From positions 1 to 34,556 of the forward strand of contig NZ_JNVB01000052.1 in NCBI RefSeq assembly GCF_000770305.1: DNA of 34,556 nt, given 5' to 3'. Positions 1 through 8,112 of the stretch are shown piece after piece. Position numbers and translations under genes: made by a program. The notes under the pieces were generated by a model. The model searched no databases, had not been told where the DNA came from, and saw only the letters and a program-made list of their open reading frames with translations. Within the stretch, counting starts at the first letter, position 1; the number at the start of each line of letters is the position of its first letter. Origin of the DNA: Erwinia oleae (lineage in GTDB: Bacteria > Pseudomonadota > Gammaproteobacteria > Enterobacterales > Enterobacteriaceae).

Positions 1-157
1 TATTGGAAGAATCCGGACCGTATTTCTTTATCCAGGCGTAAAGGCTGTGGGTGGTGATATCGAGACGTGTTGCAACGCTGGAAACAGAATAACCACGATC
101 AACAACCTGTTTGACTGCTTCAATTTTAAACTCTTCGGGATAACGCTTACCGCTCAT
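1..157 (-). CDS. IS3-family transposase OrfA (partial, N-terminal 52 residues)
   Basis: The frame starts at an ATG at 157 and runs off the left window edge. It reads MSGKRYPEEFKIEAVKQVVD and continues through an HTH_8/HTH_28-type helix-turn-helix (RGYSVSSVATRLDITTHSLY, then AWIKKYGP). This is the canonical N-terminus of IS3-family OrfA, the DNA-binding half of the transposase, which is normally fused to the DDE-containing OrfB by programmed -1 frameshifting. Only the N-terminus is visible, so completeness cannot be judged. A GAGAGGTGC stretch lies just upstream on the coding strand as a likely ribosome site. The family is common on enterobacterial plasmids, which agrees with the flank on the other side of the window. 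Confidence 0.85.
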   Translation of the reverse strand, partial: MSGKRYPEEFKIEAVKQVVDRGYSVSSVATRLDITTHSLYAWIKKYGPDSSN

Positions 158-220
158 GGGCACCTCTCTTTAAGCCATCTTAAATGACTCCGAGGTGTCT
201 GTTAAACCCGTGGCGATTCA
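1..220 (-). mobile_element. End of an IS3-family insertion sequence, cut by the window edge
   Basis: The segment holds the 5' part of an IS3-type orfA on the minus strand and, beyond it, about 60 bp of leader. Read on the minus strand, the element appears to begin at 220 with TGAATCGCCACGGGTTTAAC. This resembles the TGAACCGCCCCGGG-type ends of the IS51/IS629 branch of the family. The rest of the element, with orfB and the other inverted repeat, lies outside the window. The boundary at 220 is inferred from the end motif, because the opposite repeat and any target duplication cannot be seen. The element marks the left edge of the foreign segment. Confidence 0.75.
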
Positions 221-458
221 AAACTGCACTGCATGTCTGTGATTTGTTAGGCCTGCAACGCATCATTTTGCCTAAGGCCAGACGCAATTACACGTAGGAA
301 GAGCACGCTCCAGCTTTCGATTCTCTTTCTTTTCGGGAGCTTGTGCGCTGCTTTTGTAAATTCAGTACTTGATAGAGACACCTCCGCGATCACCCACCTT
401 TCATCAGGTTAAAAAAAAGCAGTTTTTAAAATTTTTCTCTTGCAATCACCCATTTGTT
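221..458. other. Gene-free leader upstream of the catabolic gene train
   Basis: I see no coding region in the stretch between the IS end and the repeat array. It becomes strongly A/T-rich near 408-440 (an A-tract, then TTTTTAAAATTTTTCTCTTG), as expected just upstream of a promoter. A TTGCAA at 440-445 could be a -35 element, but no convincing -10 with normal spacing is visible because the repeat array follows. Confidence 0.4.
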
Positions 459-465
459 ATAACAA
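454..465. promoter_or_regulatory. Candidate operator palindrome TTGTTATAACAA
   Basis: A perfect 12-bp palindrome, TTGTTATAACAA, lies about 110 bp upstream of the first gene and directly abuts the ATAACAAC repeat array, each copy of which carries its TAACAA half. GntR/HutC-family regulators bind short palindromes, and one is encoded as the second gene of this train, so an autoregulatory operator is a reasonable inference. There is no direct evidence of binding. Confidence 0.4.
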
Positions 466-530
466 CATAACAACATAACAACATAACAACATAACAACAT
501 AACAACATAACAACATAACAACATAATGAC
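459..530. repeat. Tandem octamer array (ATAACAAC), eight perfect copies plus one degenerate
   Basis: Eight exact copies of ATAACAAC run from 459 to 522, followed by a degenerate ATAATGAC at 523-530. The array lies in the leader of the gene train, ending 44 bp before the first start codon. An 8-bp unit in noncoding DNA can gain or lose copies by strand slippage, which would change promoter or operator spacing. Each copy contains TAACAA, half of the adjacent palindrome. Confidence 0.95.
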
Positions 531-574
531 ATAATAAAAGTACGCCTCAGTAAGAGGCGGCGAAGAGGTGAACA

Positions 575-1579
575 ATGCTTTACAAACTGCAAGGCCGCAG
601 CGGCTTATCCGTGGAATTTTTAGATATCGGCGGTTGCGTTAAATCGATCATAACGCCCGACAGGTCAGGACATGCGGCCAACGTTGTGATGAGTTTCGCA
701 ACAGAAGCCGAATATCATCGCGACCACCCGTATTTCGGAGCGCTAGTTGGCCGTTTTAGTGGCCGCATCGCCAAGGCAAAATTTGCGCTCGATGGTGTTG
801 AGTACTCATTGTCTGCGAATAACGGTCGCAACCACATCGCAGGAGGAGCTCAAGGTTTTGATAAGAAAATCTGGAGCGTGGAGGTCTTGTCGGAATCTTC
901 GGCAAAATTGACTTATAGTAGCCCGGATGGCGATGAAGGATATCCTGGAAAACTTGATGTCGCTGTAACGTATAGCGTCACGAACGACAATGAGTTTCGG
1001 ATTGACTACGAGGCTATAACAGACAAGCCAACAGTGCTGAATCTGACAAATCACTCCTATTTCAATCTTGGTGGCGAAGGAAGCGGCACGGTTGAAGGCC
1101 ACGTCCTCACAGTCAATGCCGACAAGGTAATCGAGGTTGATGACGAGCTCATTCCAACCGGCCGTATTCTTGATGTGGTCGAAACACCGCTCGACTTCAG
1201 AACTCCCCACACAATCGGCGCTCGGATACGGAGTGGACATCCGCTCACAAAATTTGCAAAAGGCTATGACTGCAGTTTTGTCCTTGATGGCAGCAAGAAC
1301 CTGCGCGTCGTGGCTCGTACTTATGACCCTGTGACTGGTCGAATACTTGATGTTCAAACCACTGAACCCAGCCTTGCATTCTACTCGGGTAATTTTCTCA
1401 ATGGAAGTCTGATTGGGGCAAGTGGAAGGCAGTATAGACAAGGAGATGCTTTTACGCTTGAGCCGCGCCATCTGCCTGACTCTCCAAACCAACCGTCTTT
1501 TCCGACAACCACGTTGAGACCTGGCGAGCGCTACGAAGCAACAACCATCTATCGTTTTTCAACCGATAGCGGGAGATAA
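575..1579 (+). CDS. Aldose 1-epimerase (galactose mutarotase) family protein
   Basis: This 334-residue protein has normal length for the GalM family, which interconverts alpha and beta anomers of free sugars in the cytoplasm. Visible family motifs are LVGRFSGRIAKAKF near 58-70, the catalytic-base region TNHSYFNLGG with H160, and LEPRHLPDSPNQ with the conserved glutamate E296. The usual NxLHGG substrate-binding motif reads NHIAGG, so the family histidine is replaced by A89, although a histidine sits two residues earlier at H87. This could mean an altered substrate. The ATG at 575 follows GAAGAGGTG at 561-569. It is the first gene of the train, one base before the GntR gene, which suggests that the imported compound has or releases a ring-closed sugar. 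Confidence 0.85.
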   Translation: MLYKLQGRSGLSVEFLDIGGCVKSIITPDRSGHAANVVMSFATEAEYHRDHPYFGALVGRFSGRIAKAKFALDGVEYSLSANNGRNHIAGGAQGFDKKIWSVEVLSESSAKLTYSSPDGDEGYPGKLDVAVTYSVTNDNEFRIDYEAITDKPTVLNLTNHSYFNLGGEGSGTVEGHVLTVNADKVIEVDDELIPTGRILDVVETPLDFRTPHTIGARIRSGHPLTKFAKGYDCSFVLDGSKNLRVVARTYDPVTGRILDVQTTEPSLAFYSGNFLNGSLIGASGRQYRQGDAFTLEPRHLPDSPNQPSFPTTTLRPGERYEATTIYRFSTDSGR

Positions 1580-1580
1580 A

Positions 1581-2372
1581 ATGAACATGTCGAACCGACT
1601 CGTGAAAAGCGGCGTCCCGCTTGTTTATCAACTGGGTGAGATTTTTCGTCTCAAGATCGCCAATGGCGAATTGAAAGCAAATGATCCTTTTCCGACCGAA
1701 GATCAGATCTCAAAAACATATGGCGTTAGTCGTATGACCGTCCGCCTAGCACTCGCCAAACTGGTCAATGAAGGCTTCATACGAAGGCAGCAAGGCGTCG
1801 GCAGTTTCGTCAATCCCAAGGGCCTAATGCGCCCGGATGAAACGCAGCCAGTCACACGCGACATGTCCGATGTTAAGAGCACAACGAACATCCTGGAGGC
1901 AGCAGGTAAAACTGTAAGTACCAAGGTAATTTCGTTTTCCTTAAGCAAACCGTCTCCGAGAATTGCCGAGCAACTCGACATTGCGGAAAGTGATATGATT
2001 TTCCACTTCGAGCGTGTTCGTTTCGCTGACAACGAACCCGTCGTGCTCGAAAAAATCTGGGTTCCTGAAAAGATTTGCAGCTCGCTAACCCAGAGTGACG
2101 TCGAAGGTTCTGTTTATCGCGTACTTGCAGATCGATTTGGCCTGAACGTAACTGCTGCACACCAAGCCCTTAGGGCTGAAATTGCAGACGAGAACCTCGC
2201 TGCGATACTGGACGTGGCTACTGGGTCTCCAATCATGCGCGTTGCAGGCGTGAGTTACACCGACACTGGCGCACCGGTGGAAGTCGAGGAATCCTGGTTC
2301 CGATCAGACATGATGGAATTCATAATAGAACTGGGCAGTTTGTCGACTTACGCTCGTTTGATCGAAGACTAA
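1581..2372 (+). CDS. GntR/HutC-family transcriptional regulator
   Basis: The 263-residue protein has an N-terminal winged helix (about 10-75) with the family signature FPTEDQISKTYGVSRMTVR and LVNEGFIRRQQGVGSFV. It is followed by a C-terminal UTRA ligand-binding domain (about 100-245), with sequences such as FHFERVRFADNEPVVLEKIW and VEVEESWFRSD. HutC-type regulators sense small metabolites, often phosphorylated amino sugars or amino-acid derivatives, and usually repress neighbouring catabolic genes. The ATG at 1581 is preceded by GGGAGAT. The gene sits one base after the epimerase gene and 35 bp before hyuA, so it is likely autoregulated with the train. NagR and FrlR belong to the same family, which fits an amino-sugar or Amadori ligand. 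The ligand itself is not identifiable from sequence. Confidence 0.92.
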   Translation: MNMSNRLVKSGVPLVYQLGEIFRLKIANGELKANDPFPTEDQISKTYGVSRMTVRLALAKLVNEGFIRRQQGVGSFVNPKGLMRPDETQPVTRDMSDVKSTTNILEAAGKTVSTKVISFSLSKPSPRIAEQLDIAESDMIFHFERVRFADNEPVVLEKIWVPEKICSSLTQSDVEGSVYRVLADRFGLNVTAAHQALRAEIADENLAAILDVATGSPIMRVAGVSYTDTGAPVEVEESWFRSDMMEFIIELGSLSTYARLIED

Positions 2373-2407
2373 GCGACAATTAACAACAAAATCTGATGAG
2401 GGATGCG

Positions 2408-4444
2408 ATGAACAATAGATCGCCACAGAAGCTTGCTGTCGAAATTGGCGGCACATTTACCGATATTATTCTCTTCGAGGACGATGGAAAGCAGCCAAAA
2501 CTAACGACACTGAAAGTCCCATCCACTCCGCGCCAGCCAGAAAAAGGGGTACTTTCCGGCGTCGACCAACTTGATATTGCCTGGCCTGACTTGCACGACG
2601 TGCTGCACGGTTCGACCGTTGCAACTAATGCAGTTTTGGAACGCAAAGGTGTTCCTACGGCGCTCATTGTAACCCGTGGATTCCAAGACATTCTCGAAAT
2701 CCAGCGGGGAGATAAGACAAACATTTACGATATTTTCTACCAACGGTCGCGTCCAGTTGTTCCACGGGAATGGGTTCTTCCGGTTACCGAACGCCTTGAT
2801 GTGAGCGGTGATGTGCTCGTGCCCTTGGCTGAAGAAGAGATCCGCAGCTTGGTTCCTCGACTCCTGGAAGGGGGCATTAAAGCCGTCGCGATTTGCTTCC
2901 TTCACAGCTACAAGAACTCACAACATGAAGACCGGGTTCGAGCAATCATAGAGGACATCGCGCCTGAGCTTCTCGTCCTCACGTCGTCGGAGCTTTTGCC
3001 ACAGTTCCGTGAGTATGAGCGAGCCAGCACGGCTACAATGAGTGCATACATCTCACCGATTATGTCCCATTACATTGGACAACTCACCGAAAAGCTTGAA
3101 GAGCGTGGGTTCGGTGGCAGCCTGTTCATTACGCAGTCTAATGGTGGAGTTCTGCCTGCCAACGCAATCCGTCGTGAAGTGGTCCGGACGCTGTTGTCTG
3201 GTCCTGCTGCCGGTGTGACTGGAGCAATCTACGCGGCAGAACAAGCCGGCATGCAAAACATCATTACCTTCGACATGGGTGGCACGAGCACCGATGTCTG
3301 CCTCATCAACGACGGTCAACCGTTGATTACAACTGAGAATATGCTGAACAATCTACCAGTTGCTGTTCCGATGATTGATATTGCAACTGTCGGTGCCGGG
3401 GGCGGTAGTATCGCCGCGATTGACCGCCACGGGATGATGCATGTCGGGCCTGAAAGTGCAGGCGCTGATCCAGGCCCTGCCTGCTATGGTCACGGCGGGA
3501 CATTTGCGACTGTTACCGACGCGAACGTGGCGCGTGGTATTATTCGACCCAAGACTTTTGCCGGCGGGAACTTCAAACTCGATTCTGAAGCGGGCCACGG
3601 GGTGATCGAACGCCTTGGCCAAGATCTGGCTATGACCGGGGCGCAAGCAGCAGAGGCCGTCACCCGGATTGTTGAAGCCAACATGACCCAAGCCATCCGT
3701 TTGGTGTCGACACAGCGTGGTTACGATCCGCGAGATTATGTACTCGTCGCCTATGGTGGTGCTGGCCCGATCCACGCAGCCTCTGTAGCGAACGAACTCG
3801 GTATAACGCGTGTACTCGTGCCACCACATGCCGGTGTGTTGTCGGCATTTGGACTTTTGGTTGCCGACATCGCTCGTGACTACGTGCAAACGGATGTTGC
3901 GCTCGCTTTTGACCTATCTCCCGATGATTTCCGCGCAAAGATCGAAGCTTTGGCAGAGAAGGCCCGCAAGGAATTCGAGTCACATGGTTTCGGCGCGAAT
4001 GAGCTCAAGGTTTTTGCCGGGCTCGACGTTCGTTATGAGGGCCAGGCCTTCGAACTGCCGATCTCAATCGATCCAGAGACCGTCACATCCGACCTGGTCA
4101 CGACCCGTCTGCATGACGCTCATTACAAGCGCTATGGCTTCGCGTTTGAGAACGAAAGTGCCGAGGTGGTGAACTATCGTCTGAAGGTCGTCATACCTCG
4201 CAAAACCAAAGATGTCTCGGTTCATATCAATGAGACAGGTCAGGCATCAACCGAACTTGGCTCTGTGCTTCTGCGCGGTGAGGCGCGTGAGACCGTGTTC
4301 TGCAAGAGCGAGACTATGACGCTCGAAACCACAATAACCGGTCCTGCAGTTCTTGAGGCGGATACCTCTACTTGCTTTGTGCCGGAGAATTGGACTGCCC
4401 GTCTGCTCGAAAGCGGAAGCGTTCTTCTTGAGAGGAAAAACTGA
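2408..4444 (+). CDS. hyuA: Hydantoinase/5-oxoprolinase subunit A (ATP-dependent cyclic amide opening)
   Basis: The 678-residue protein is full length for the HyuA/N-methylhydantoinase A family, which uses ATP to activate the carbonyl of a five-membered cyclic amide such as hydantoin or 5-oxoproline. The N-terminal Hydant_A_N domain opens with EIGGTFTDI, where the usual Asp is Glu. It is followed by HGSTVATNAVLERKG. The hydantoinase A core carries TFDMGGTSTDVCLI, VGAGGGSIAAID and AGADPGPACYGHGG, all typical nucleotide-fold loops. The ATG at 2408 is preferred to the one at 2396 because GAGGG at 2398-2402 sits at the right distance. The stop codon shares one base with the start of the B subunit (TGATG), indicating translational coupling and a two-subunit enzyme. 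The aglycone it opens is unknown. Confidence 0.93.
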   Translation: MNNRSPQKLAVEIGGTFTDIILFEDDGKQPKLTTLKVPSTPRQPEKGVLSGVDQLDIAWPDLHDVLHGSTVATNAVLERKGVPTALIVTRGFQDILEIQRGDKTNIYDIFYQRSRPVVPREWVLPVTERLDVSGDVLVPLAEEEIRSLVPRLLEGGIKAVAICFLHSYKNSQHEDRVRAIIEDIAPELLVLTSSELLPQFREYERASTATMSAYISPIMSHYIGQLTEKLEERGFGGSLFITQSNGGVLPANAIRREVVRTLLSGPAAGVTGAIYAAEQAGMQNIITFDMGGTSTDVCLINDGQPLITTENMLNNLPVAVPMIDIATVGAGGGSIAAIDRHGMMHVGPESAGADPGPACYGHGGTFATVTDANVARGIIRPKTFAGGNFKLDSEAGHGVIERLGQDLAMTGAQAAEAVTRIVEANMTQAIRLVSTQRGYDPRDYVLVAYGGAGPIHAASVANELGITRVLVPPHAGVLSAFGLLVADIARDYVQTDVALAFDLSPDDFRAKIEALAEKARKEFESHGFGANELKVFAGLDVRYEGQAFELPISIDPETVTSDLVTTRLHDAHYKRYGFAFENESAEVVNYRLKVVIPRKTKDVSVHINETGQASTELGSVLLRGEARETVFCKSETMTLETTITGPAVLEADTSTCFVPENWTARLLESGSVLLERKN

Positions 4445-6126
4445 TGACTACTGTTGATCCCGTCACCTTCAATATTTTTGCCAACAGCGTCCAAGCCATC
4501 GCTCAGGAGATGAGCAATGATTTCATTCGGACTGCTTATTCCACCGTCATTCGCGAAGCCGCCGACTGCTCGACCTGCCTTGTCGATCGCAAGGGCAGAG
4601 TCCTCTCACAGTCGCAGAATATTCCTCTGCATCTCAACTCGGTGAGCCCAGCGGTTCAGGGCGCGCTTGCCAAAACCGACATTACAGCGCTCACCGAAGA
4701 TAGCGTCATTATTCTGAATGACGCCTACAACGGCGGCCAACATCTCTCGGACATCTATCTTTTTTCGCCGATCATCCACGATGGAACACTTATTGGATTT
4801 TCTGGGTCGGTAGGGCACCATGTCGATCTCGGCCACTCGCCCGGCTACAATCTCTACGCCAGAGACGTGTTCGAAGAACGTATGCGTTTCACGCCAATGG
4901 TCTTTTCACTGTCAAGAGACTGGAACGGTGGCATCCTTGAACAGCTGATCCGGGCAAATGTGCGTATCCCCCGCGATACGATCGGCGACCTCAACGCGCA
5001 GTTGACGGCCAACGAGACGGGCCGACGCCGCGTCAAGGAATTGATCGCTCGATATTCTGTGGACACCGTCATAGCTGCATCGGACCAGCTCCTCGACTAC
5101 GCGGAATCGTTCATGCGCGAGGCTATCAGCGAAGTTCCCGATGGTACCTACCGAGGAATAGACTACATCGACACGGATGGTCTCGAGCAGACGAACCTCG
5201 AAGTGCATGTCGCTGTCACCGTAAAGGGTGACACTTTGCATCTCGACTTTGAAGGCACATCGGCGCAGGTGAAAACTGCAATCAATTGCCCCCGCGCCTC
5301 GACGATTTCGTCTGCATATTCTGCGCTGAAAATGCTTCTGACAAAGCCGTCAATCCCGTTGAACGATGGTTCATACCGTCCGATCAGCATTTCCGCTCCG
5401 GAGGGCAGTCTCGTAAATCCCATCCCCTTCGCGCCGGTCGAGGGTCGCAATGTGGTGGTCATGCGCGTTTTTCAGTCGATCCTTCTTGCCCTTTCAAAGG
5501 CTTTGCCGGACCGTATACCGGCCCCAGGTTACGATACTCGTACGGAAGTCGATCTACATTGGCAGGGTGCTCGCACTTACCATGCGATCAGTGAGCAACT
5601 TGGAGGCGGTTATGGCGCAGGTCCAGGTAATGATGGAGCCGACCAACTGGACGATCCATTGGGTAACTGCCGAAATACCCCTGTGGAAGCGCTCGAGCTT
5701 TCACAATCCTTTTTTAGGGTTGAGCGCTACGAATTGAGGCCAGACTCCGGCGGGGCGGGGCGATATCGTGGAGGTCTGGGCGCTGTACGCAACTATCGCT
5801 TCCTTCAAGATGGCGTTCATATGAGCGTGTACTCGGACCGGTTCATCAACAAGGCGCCGGGTGTTCAAGGCGGGCATGACGGAACGAACGCCTATATCAA
5901 AGTTACGAGGAAAAATGGCGTTGAAGAGCAGTTGCCGCCCAAAGGTGCTGCGGTACTCAATTCCGGTGACGAGCTCGAGGTCGCGATCGGCGGCGGCGCT
6001 GGCTACGGTGATCCAAGAAGCCGCGAACCCGAAATGGTTCGTGCTGATGTCCGTTCCGGCAAGGTAACCGAAGACTCCTTGAAAGCCTACCAAGGCGGAC
6101 AGCCGGGAGAACCGGCGAATGCATGA
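4444..6126 (+). CDS. hyuB: Hydantoinase/5-oxoprolinase subunit B
   Basis: The 560-residue protein matches the usual size of the hydantoinase B/oxoprolinase family, the partner of HyuA in ATP-dependent opening of hydantoins or 5-oxoproline. Recognisable pieces are DPVTFNIFANSVQAIAQEMS at the N-terminus, SQSQNIPLHLNSVSPAVQ, LNDAYNGGQHLSDIYLFSPI, a Gly-rich GGGYGAGPGNDGAD, RYRGGLGAVRNYRF and the C-terminal GGGAGYGDP. It overlaps hyuA by one base and the following SIS gene by eight bases, so the three genes are almost certainly co-translated. Stand-alone hyuAB pairs are common. Tight coupling to a SIS protein and a sugar kinase is not an arrangement I recognise. It points to a substrate holding both a cyclic amide and a sugar. 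Confidence 0.93.
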   Translation: MTTVDPVTFNIFANSVQAIAQEMSNDFIRTAYSTVIREAADCSTCLVDRKGRVLSQSQNIPLHLNSVSPAVQGALAKTDITALTEDSVIILNDAYNGGQHLSDIYLFSPIIHDGTLIGFSGSVGHHVDLGHSPGYNLYARDVFEERMRFTPMVFSLSRDWNGGILEQLIRANVRIPRDTIGDLNAQLTANETGRRRVKELIARYSVDTVIAASDQLLDYAESFMREAISEVPDGTYRGIDYIDTDGLEQTNLEVHVAVTVKGDTLHLDFEGTSAQVKTAINCPRASTISSAYSALKMLLTKPSIPLNDGSYRPISISAPEGSLVNPIPFAPVEGRNVVVMRVFQSILLALSKALPDRIPAPGYDTRTEVDLHWQGARTYHAISEQLGGGYGAGPGNDGADQLDDPLGNCRNTPVEALELSQSFFRVERYELRPDSGGAGRYRGGLGAVRNYRFLQDGVHMSVYSDRFINKAPGVQGGHDGTNAYIKVTRKNGVEEQLPPKGAAVLNSGDELEVAIGGGAGYGDPRSREPEMVRADVRSGKVTEDSLKAYQGGQPGEPANA

Positions 6127-7147
6127 TCTGATCGCAGATATTAAAAGCCAGTCCGAAACTTTGCTCGCCAATGCCGGCCTTCTCGACCAAGCCTATCACA
6201 GCTCAAGCCGTTGGACGGGTGGTAGCGATGGCTTCGTTATAACAGGTATGGCAACTTCTCTGTGGGCCTGGCATTCGGCAAGTCTGATCCTCAGTACCGC
6301 TGGCATCGGACACGCGGTCGCTGATACGAGTGAATATCATCGGTACGGAACCGCGCAGAGTGACACTTCCCCGTTGATTATCACTAGCCGATCCGGTGAA
6401 TCCGCAGAAATTATCAATCTACTGGATGTCGTCCAGCCCGGAAGGCCGGTCATCGCTGTTACCGCGTCCGAGCACAGTACGCTTGGACGCAAAGCAACTA
6501 ACGTCTTGCCGTTCAAGGCGGAAGAGAAGGCGTTCTACAACACGTCATCTTTTACCACTACGCTCTGTGTCGCAACCTCAATGGCCGCCGGATTGGCGAA
6601 CAGAACCGATCTGGCACCCGCCGCTTGGCTAGCAAAGCTTGCGGAAAAAGTCGATGTCGTGGCCAACCTAGATCAGGAAGTCTTTGCTGCGGCAGCTGCC
6701 GCCATTGCGCAATCTCGCGTTGCTATCATGACCGGCCGTGGTCACCTTATCGGGCTCGCCCAACAAGCATCGCTTGATTTGCAGGAAGGGATGCGCATTG
6801 CAGCAATCCCGGTATCCGGCGGCTTGCTACGTCATGGGCCGATGGAACTGATCAACCTGCCGGACAGTGTCGTTGTTATGCTCATTCCAAACGATCACAT
6901 GGCTGGAATTATGGTTCGGTTGGCCTCTGACCTGGTAGGCTACGGAGCTTCAGTAGTCGCGATAGCAGCTGGCCCTGTAGATCTGCCGGCAAGCGTCAGT
7001 GTGATCCGGGTTCCCGAAACTATCCCGGAGCTAAATGCGGTTGTTTTTGCTGTTGCGCTTCAAAAACTGAACGTGTCGGTCGCCCAGGCACTGAACATGA
7101 GTACAATTGAGCCGGCCCTCATCCCCAAAATTACGAGGGTAGAATGA
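6119..7147 (+). CDS. SIS-domain sugar isomerase/deaminase-like protein (GlmS C-half, AgaS or FrlB type)
   Basis: The 342-residue protein has two SIS domains. The first contains TGMATSLWAW (about 42-51) and SRSGESAE (about 90-97), the phosphosugar-binding Ser-rich loop. The second contains MTGRGHLIGLAQQASLDLQE and ISGG-like PVSGGLLRHGPMELI. The C-terminus IEPALIPKITRVE resembles the C-tail of GlmS-type proteins that reaches the active site. Such proteins isomerise, deaminate or deglycate ketose- or aldose-6-phosphates bearing an amino group. The gene overlaps hyuB by 8 bp and the PfkB gene by 4 bp. A neighbouring kinase and SIS pair is the layout of fructosamine-6-phosphate deglycation (FrlD/FrlB). 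I infer an analogous role, but sequence alone does not separate deglycase from deaminase. Confidence 0.8.
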   Translation: MHDLIADIKSQSETLLANAGLLDQAYHSSSRWTGGSDGFVITGMATSLWAWHSASLILSTAGIGHAVADTSEYHRYGTAQSDTSPLIITSRSGESAEIINLLDVVQPGRPVIAVTASEHSTLGRKATNVLPFKAEEKAFYNTSSFTTTLCVATSMAAGLANRTDLAPAAWLAKLAEKVDVVANLDQEVFAAAAAAIAQSRVAIMTGRGHLIGLAQQASLDLQEGMRIAAIPVSGGLLRHGPMELINLPDSVVVMLIPNDHMAGIMVRLASDLVGYGASVVAIAAGPVDLPASVSVIRVPETIPELNAVVFAVALQKLNVSVAQALNMSTIEPALIPKITRVE

Positions 7148-8112
7148 GTATTGATGTTCTCGCTATAGGTGACCTTACGGTCGACCAGATATTCGGCCCT
7201 CTTCGTGATCTCCCTGCATGGGGAAGAGAAACCGAAGTCGATACTATGGATGTACGCTTAGGCGGAAACACCGGGAACTTCGCGCTCGCGGGCAAGGTGC
7301 TTGATCTTAACGTTGTCTGCGTGGGGCCGGTGGGAAAAGATGACAACGGCCTCTGGATCAAGAATGAAATGGAGAAGAGCGGTCTGAACACAGACCTGCT
7401 CGACTTTAGAACTGACTCTCCGACCAGTGTTACAACAGCACTCGTCAGGGAGGACGGTGAGAGGTTATTTATCACCCTCCCGGGCGCATTGGCCAAACTT
7501 GGCCAGACATTGCGCCAGTCCCGCTACTCTGATGCGAAAATCGCCTTACTTTCTGGATGGTGTCAACCTCCTCGCGTTGCAATGGACATCTTGCTTGACG
7601 CGTTCACACGATTGAGGACAACCGGGACCAAGATTGCGATCGATCTCGCATGGTCGGAAGCGAGTTGGGGCGTCCGTGATGACGTCCTGCAAATCCTTTC
7701 CCAGGTAGATTTTGCGCTAATGAATAGCGCCGAGGCAGCGGCTCTCTCAGGCGAAACAGACCTGATATCTGCGGCTGAAACGATCTCTGAAAAGCTCGCT
7801 CAATCCGCCGTTCTGGTCATAAAAAATGGTGAACATGGTGCGCTCGTTAAAGAGCGTCACAAGCCTTGCGTCATCGTCCCGATTGTGTCGATGGGTGAAC
7901 CGGCGCACGCGGTCGGGGCAGGCGATTGCTTCAATGCGGGATTTTTTCACGCCGTCTTCGTCCAGAAACTCGATGCGGAAGCCGCCACAGCGTTCGGATG
8001 CGATTTCGCAACGTGGATGCTGGTGCACGGCAGGGAGGCAATAGTTGATGTCTCGACTGTCTCTTCATCTCGACGTCAAGCCGGACTGAACCAATTGGGG
8101 GATCTGCTATGA
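7144..8112 (+). CDS. PfkB-family carbohydrate kinase
   Basis: The 322-residue protein is a ribokinase/PfkB-fold kinase. It has the N-terminal substrate-side glycines RLGGNTGNFA at about 38-47, and the C-terminal signature VGAGDCFNAGFF at 257-268, in which D261 is the expected catalytic base and GAG forms the anion hole. The family phosphorylates sugars, nucleosides or fructosamines with ATP in the cytoplasm. The start overlaps the SIS gene and the stop overlaps the ABC ATPase gene, each by 4 bp, so it belongs to the same operon. In the Amadori pathway a PfkB kinase (FrlD) makes the 6-phosphate that a SIS deglycase then splits; this pair could act the same way. Ribokinase-like, tagatose- or nucleoside-specific activity cannot be excluded. 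Confidence 0.88.
   Translation: MSIDVLAIGDLTVDQIFGPLRDLPAWGRETEVDTMDVRLGGNTGNFALAGKVLDLNVVCVGPVGKDDNGLWIKNEMEKSGLNTDLLDFRTDSPTSVTTALVREDGERLFITLPGALAKLGQTLRQSRYSDAKIALLSGWCQPPRVAMDILLDAFTRLRTTGTKIAIDLAWSEASWGVRDDVLQILSQVDFALMNSAEAAALSGETDLISAAETISEKLAQSAVLVIKNGEHGALVKERHKPCVIVPIVSMGEPAHAVGAGDCFNAGFFHAVFVQKLDAEAATAFGCDFATWMLVHGREAIVDVSTVSSSRRQAGLNQLGDLL

Noticed and set aside
459-530. Reading the ATAACAAC array as a CRISPR array
   Set aside because: The units are 8 bp and directly contiguous with no spacers, so it is a microsatellite.
6119-7147. Firm naming of the first SIS protein as FrlB and the kinase as FrlD
   Set aside because: Only the family and layout agree; substrate-defining residues cannot be judged by eye, so the link is kept as a hypothesis.
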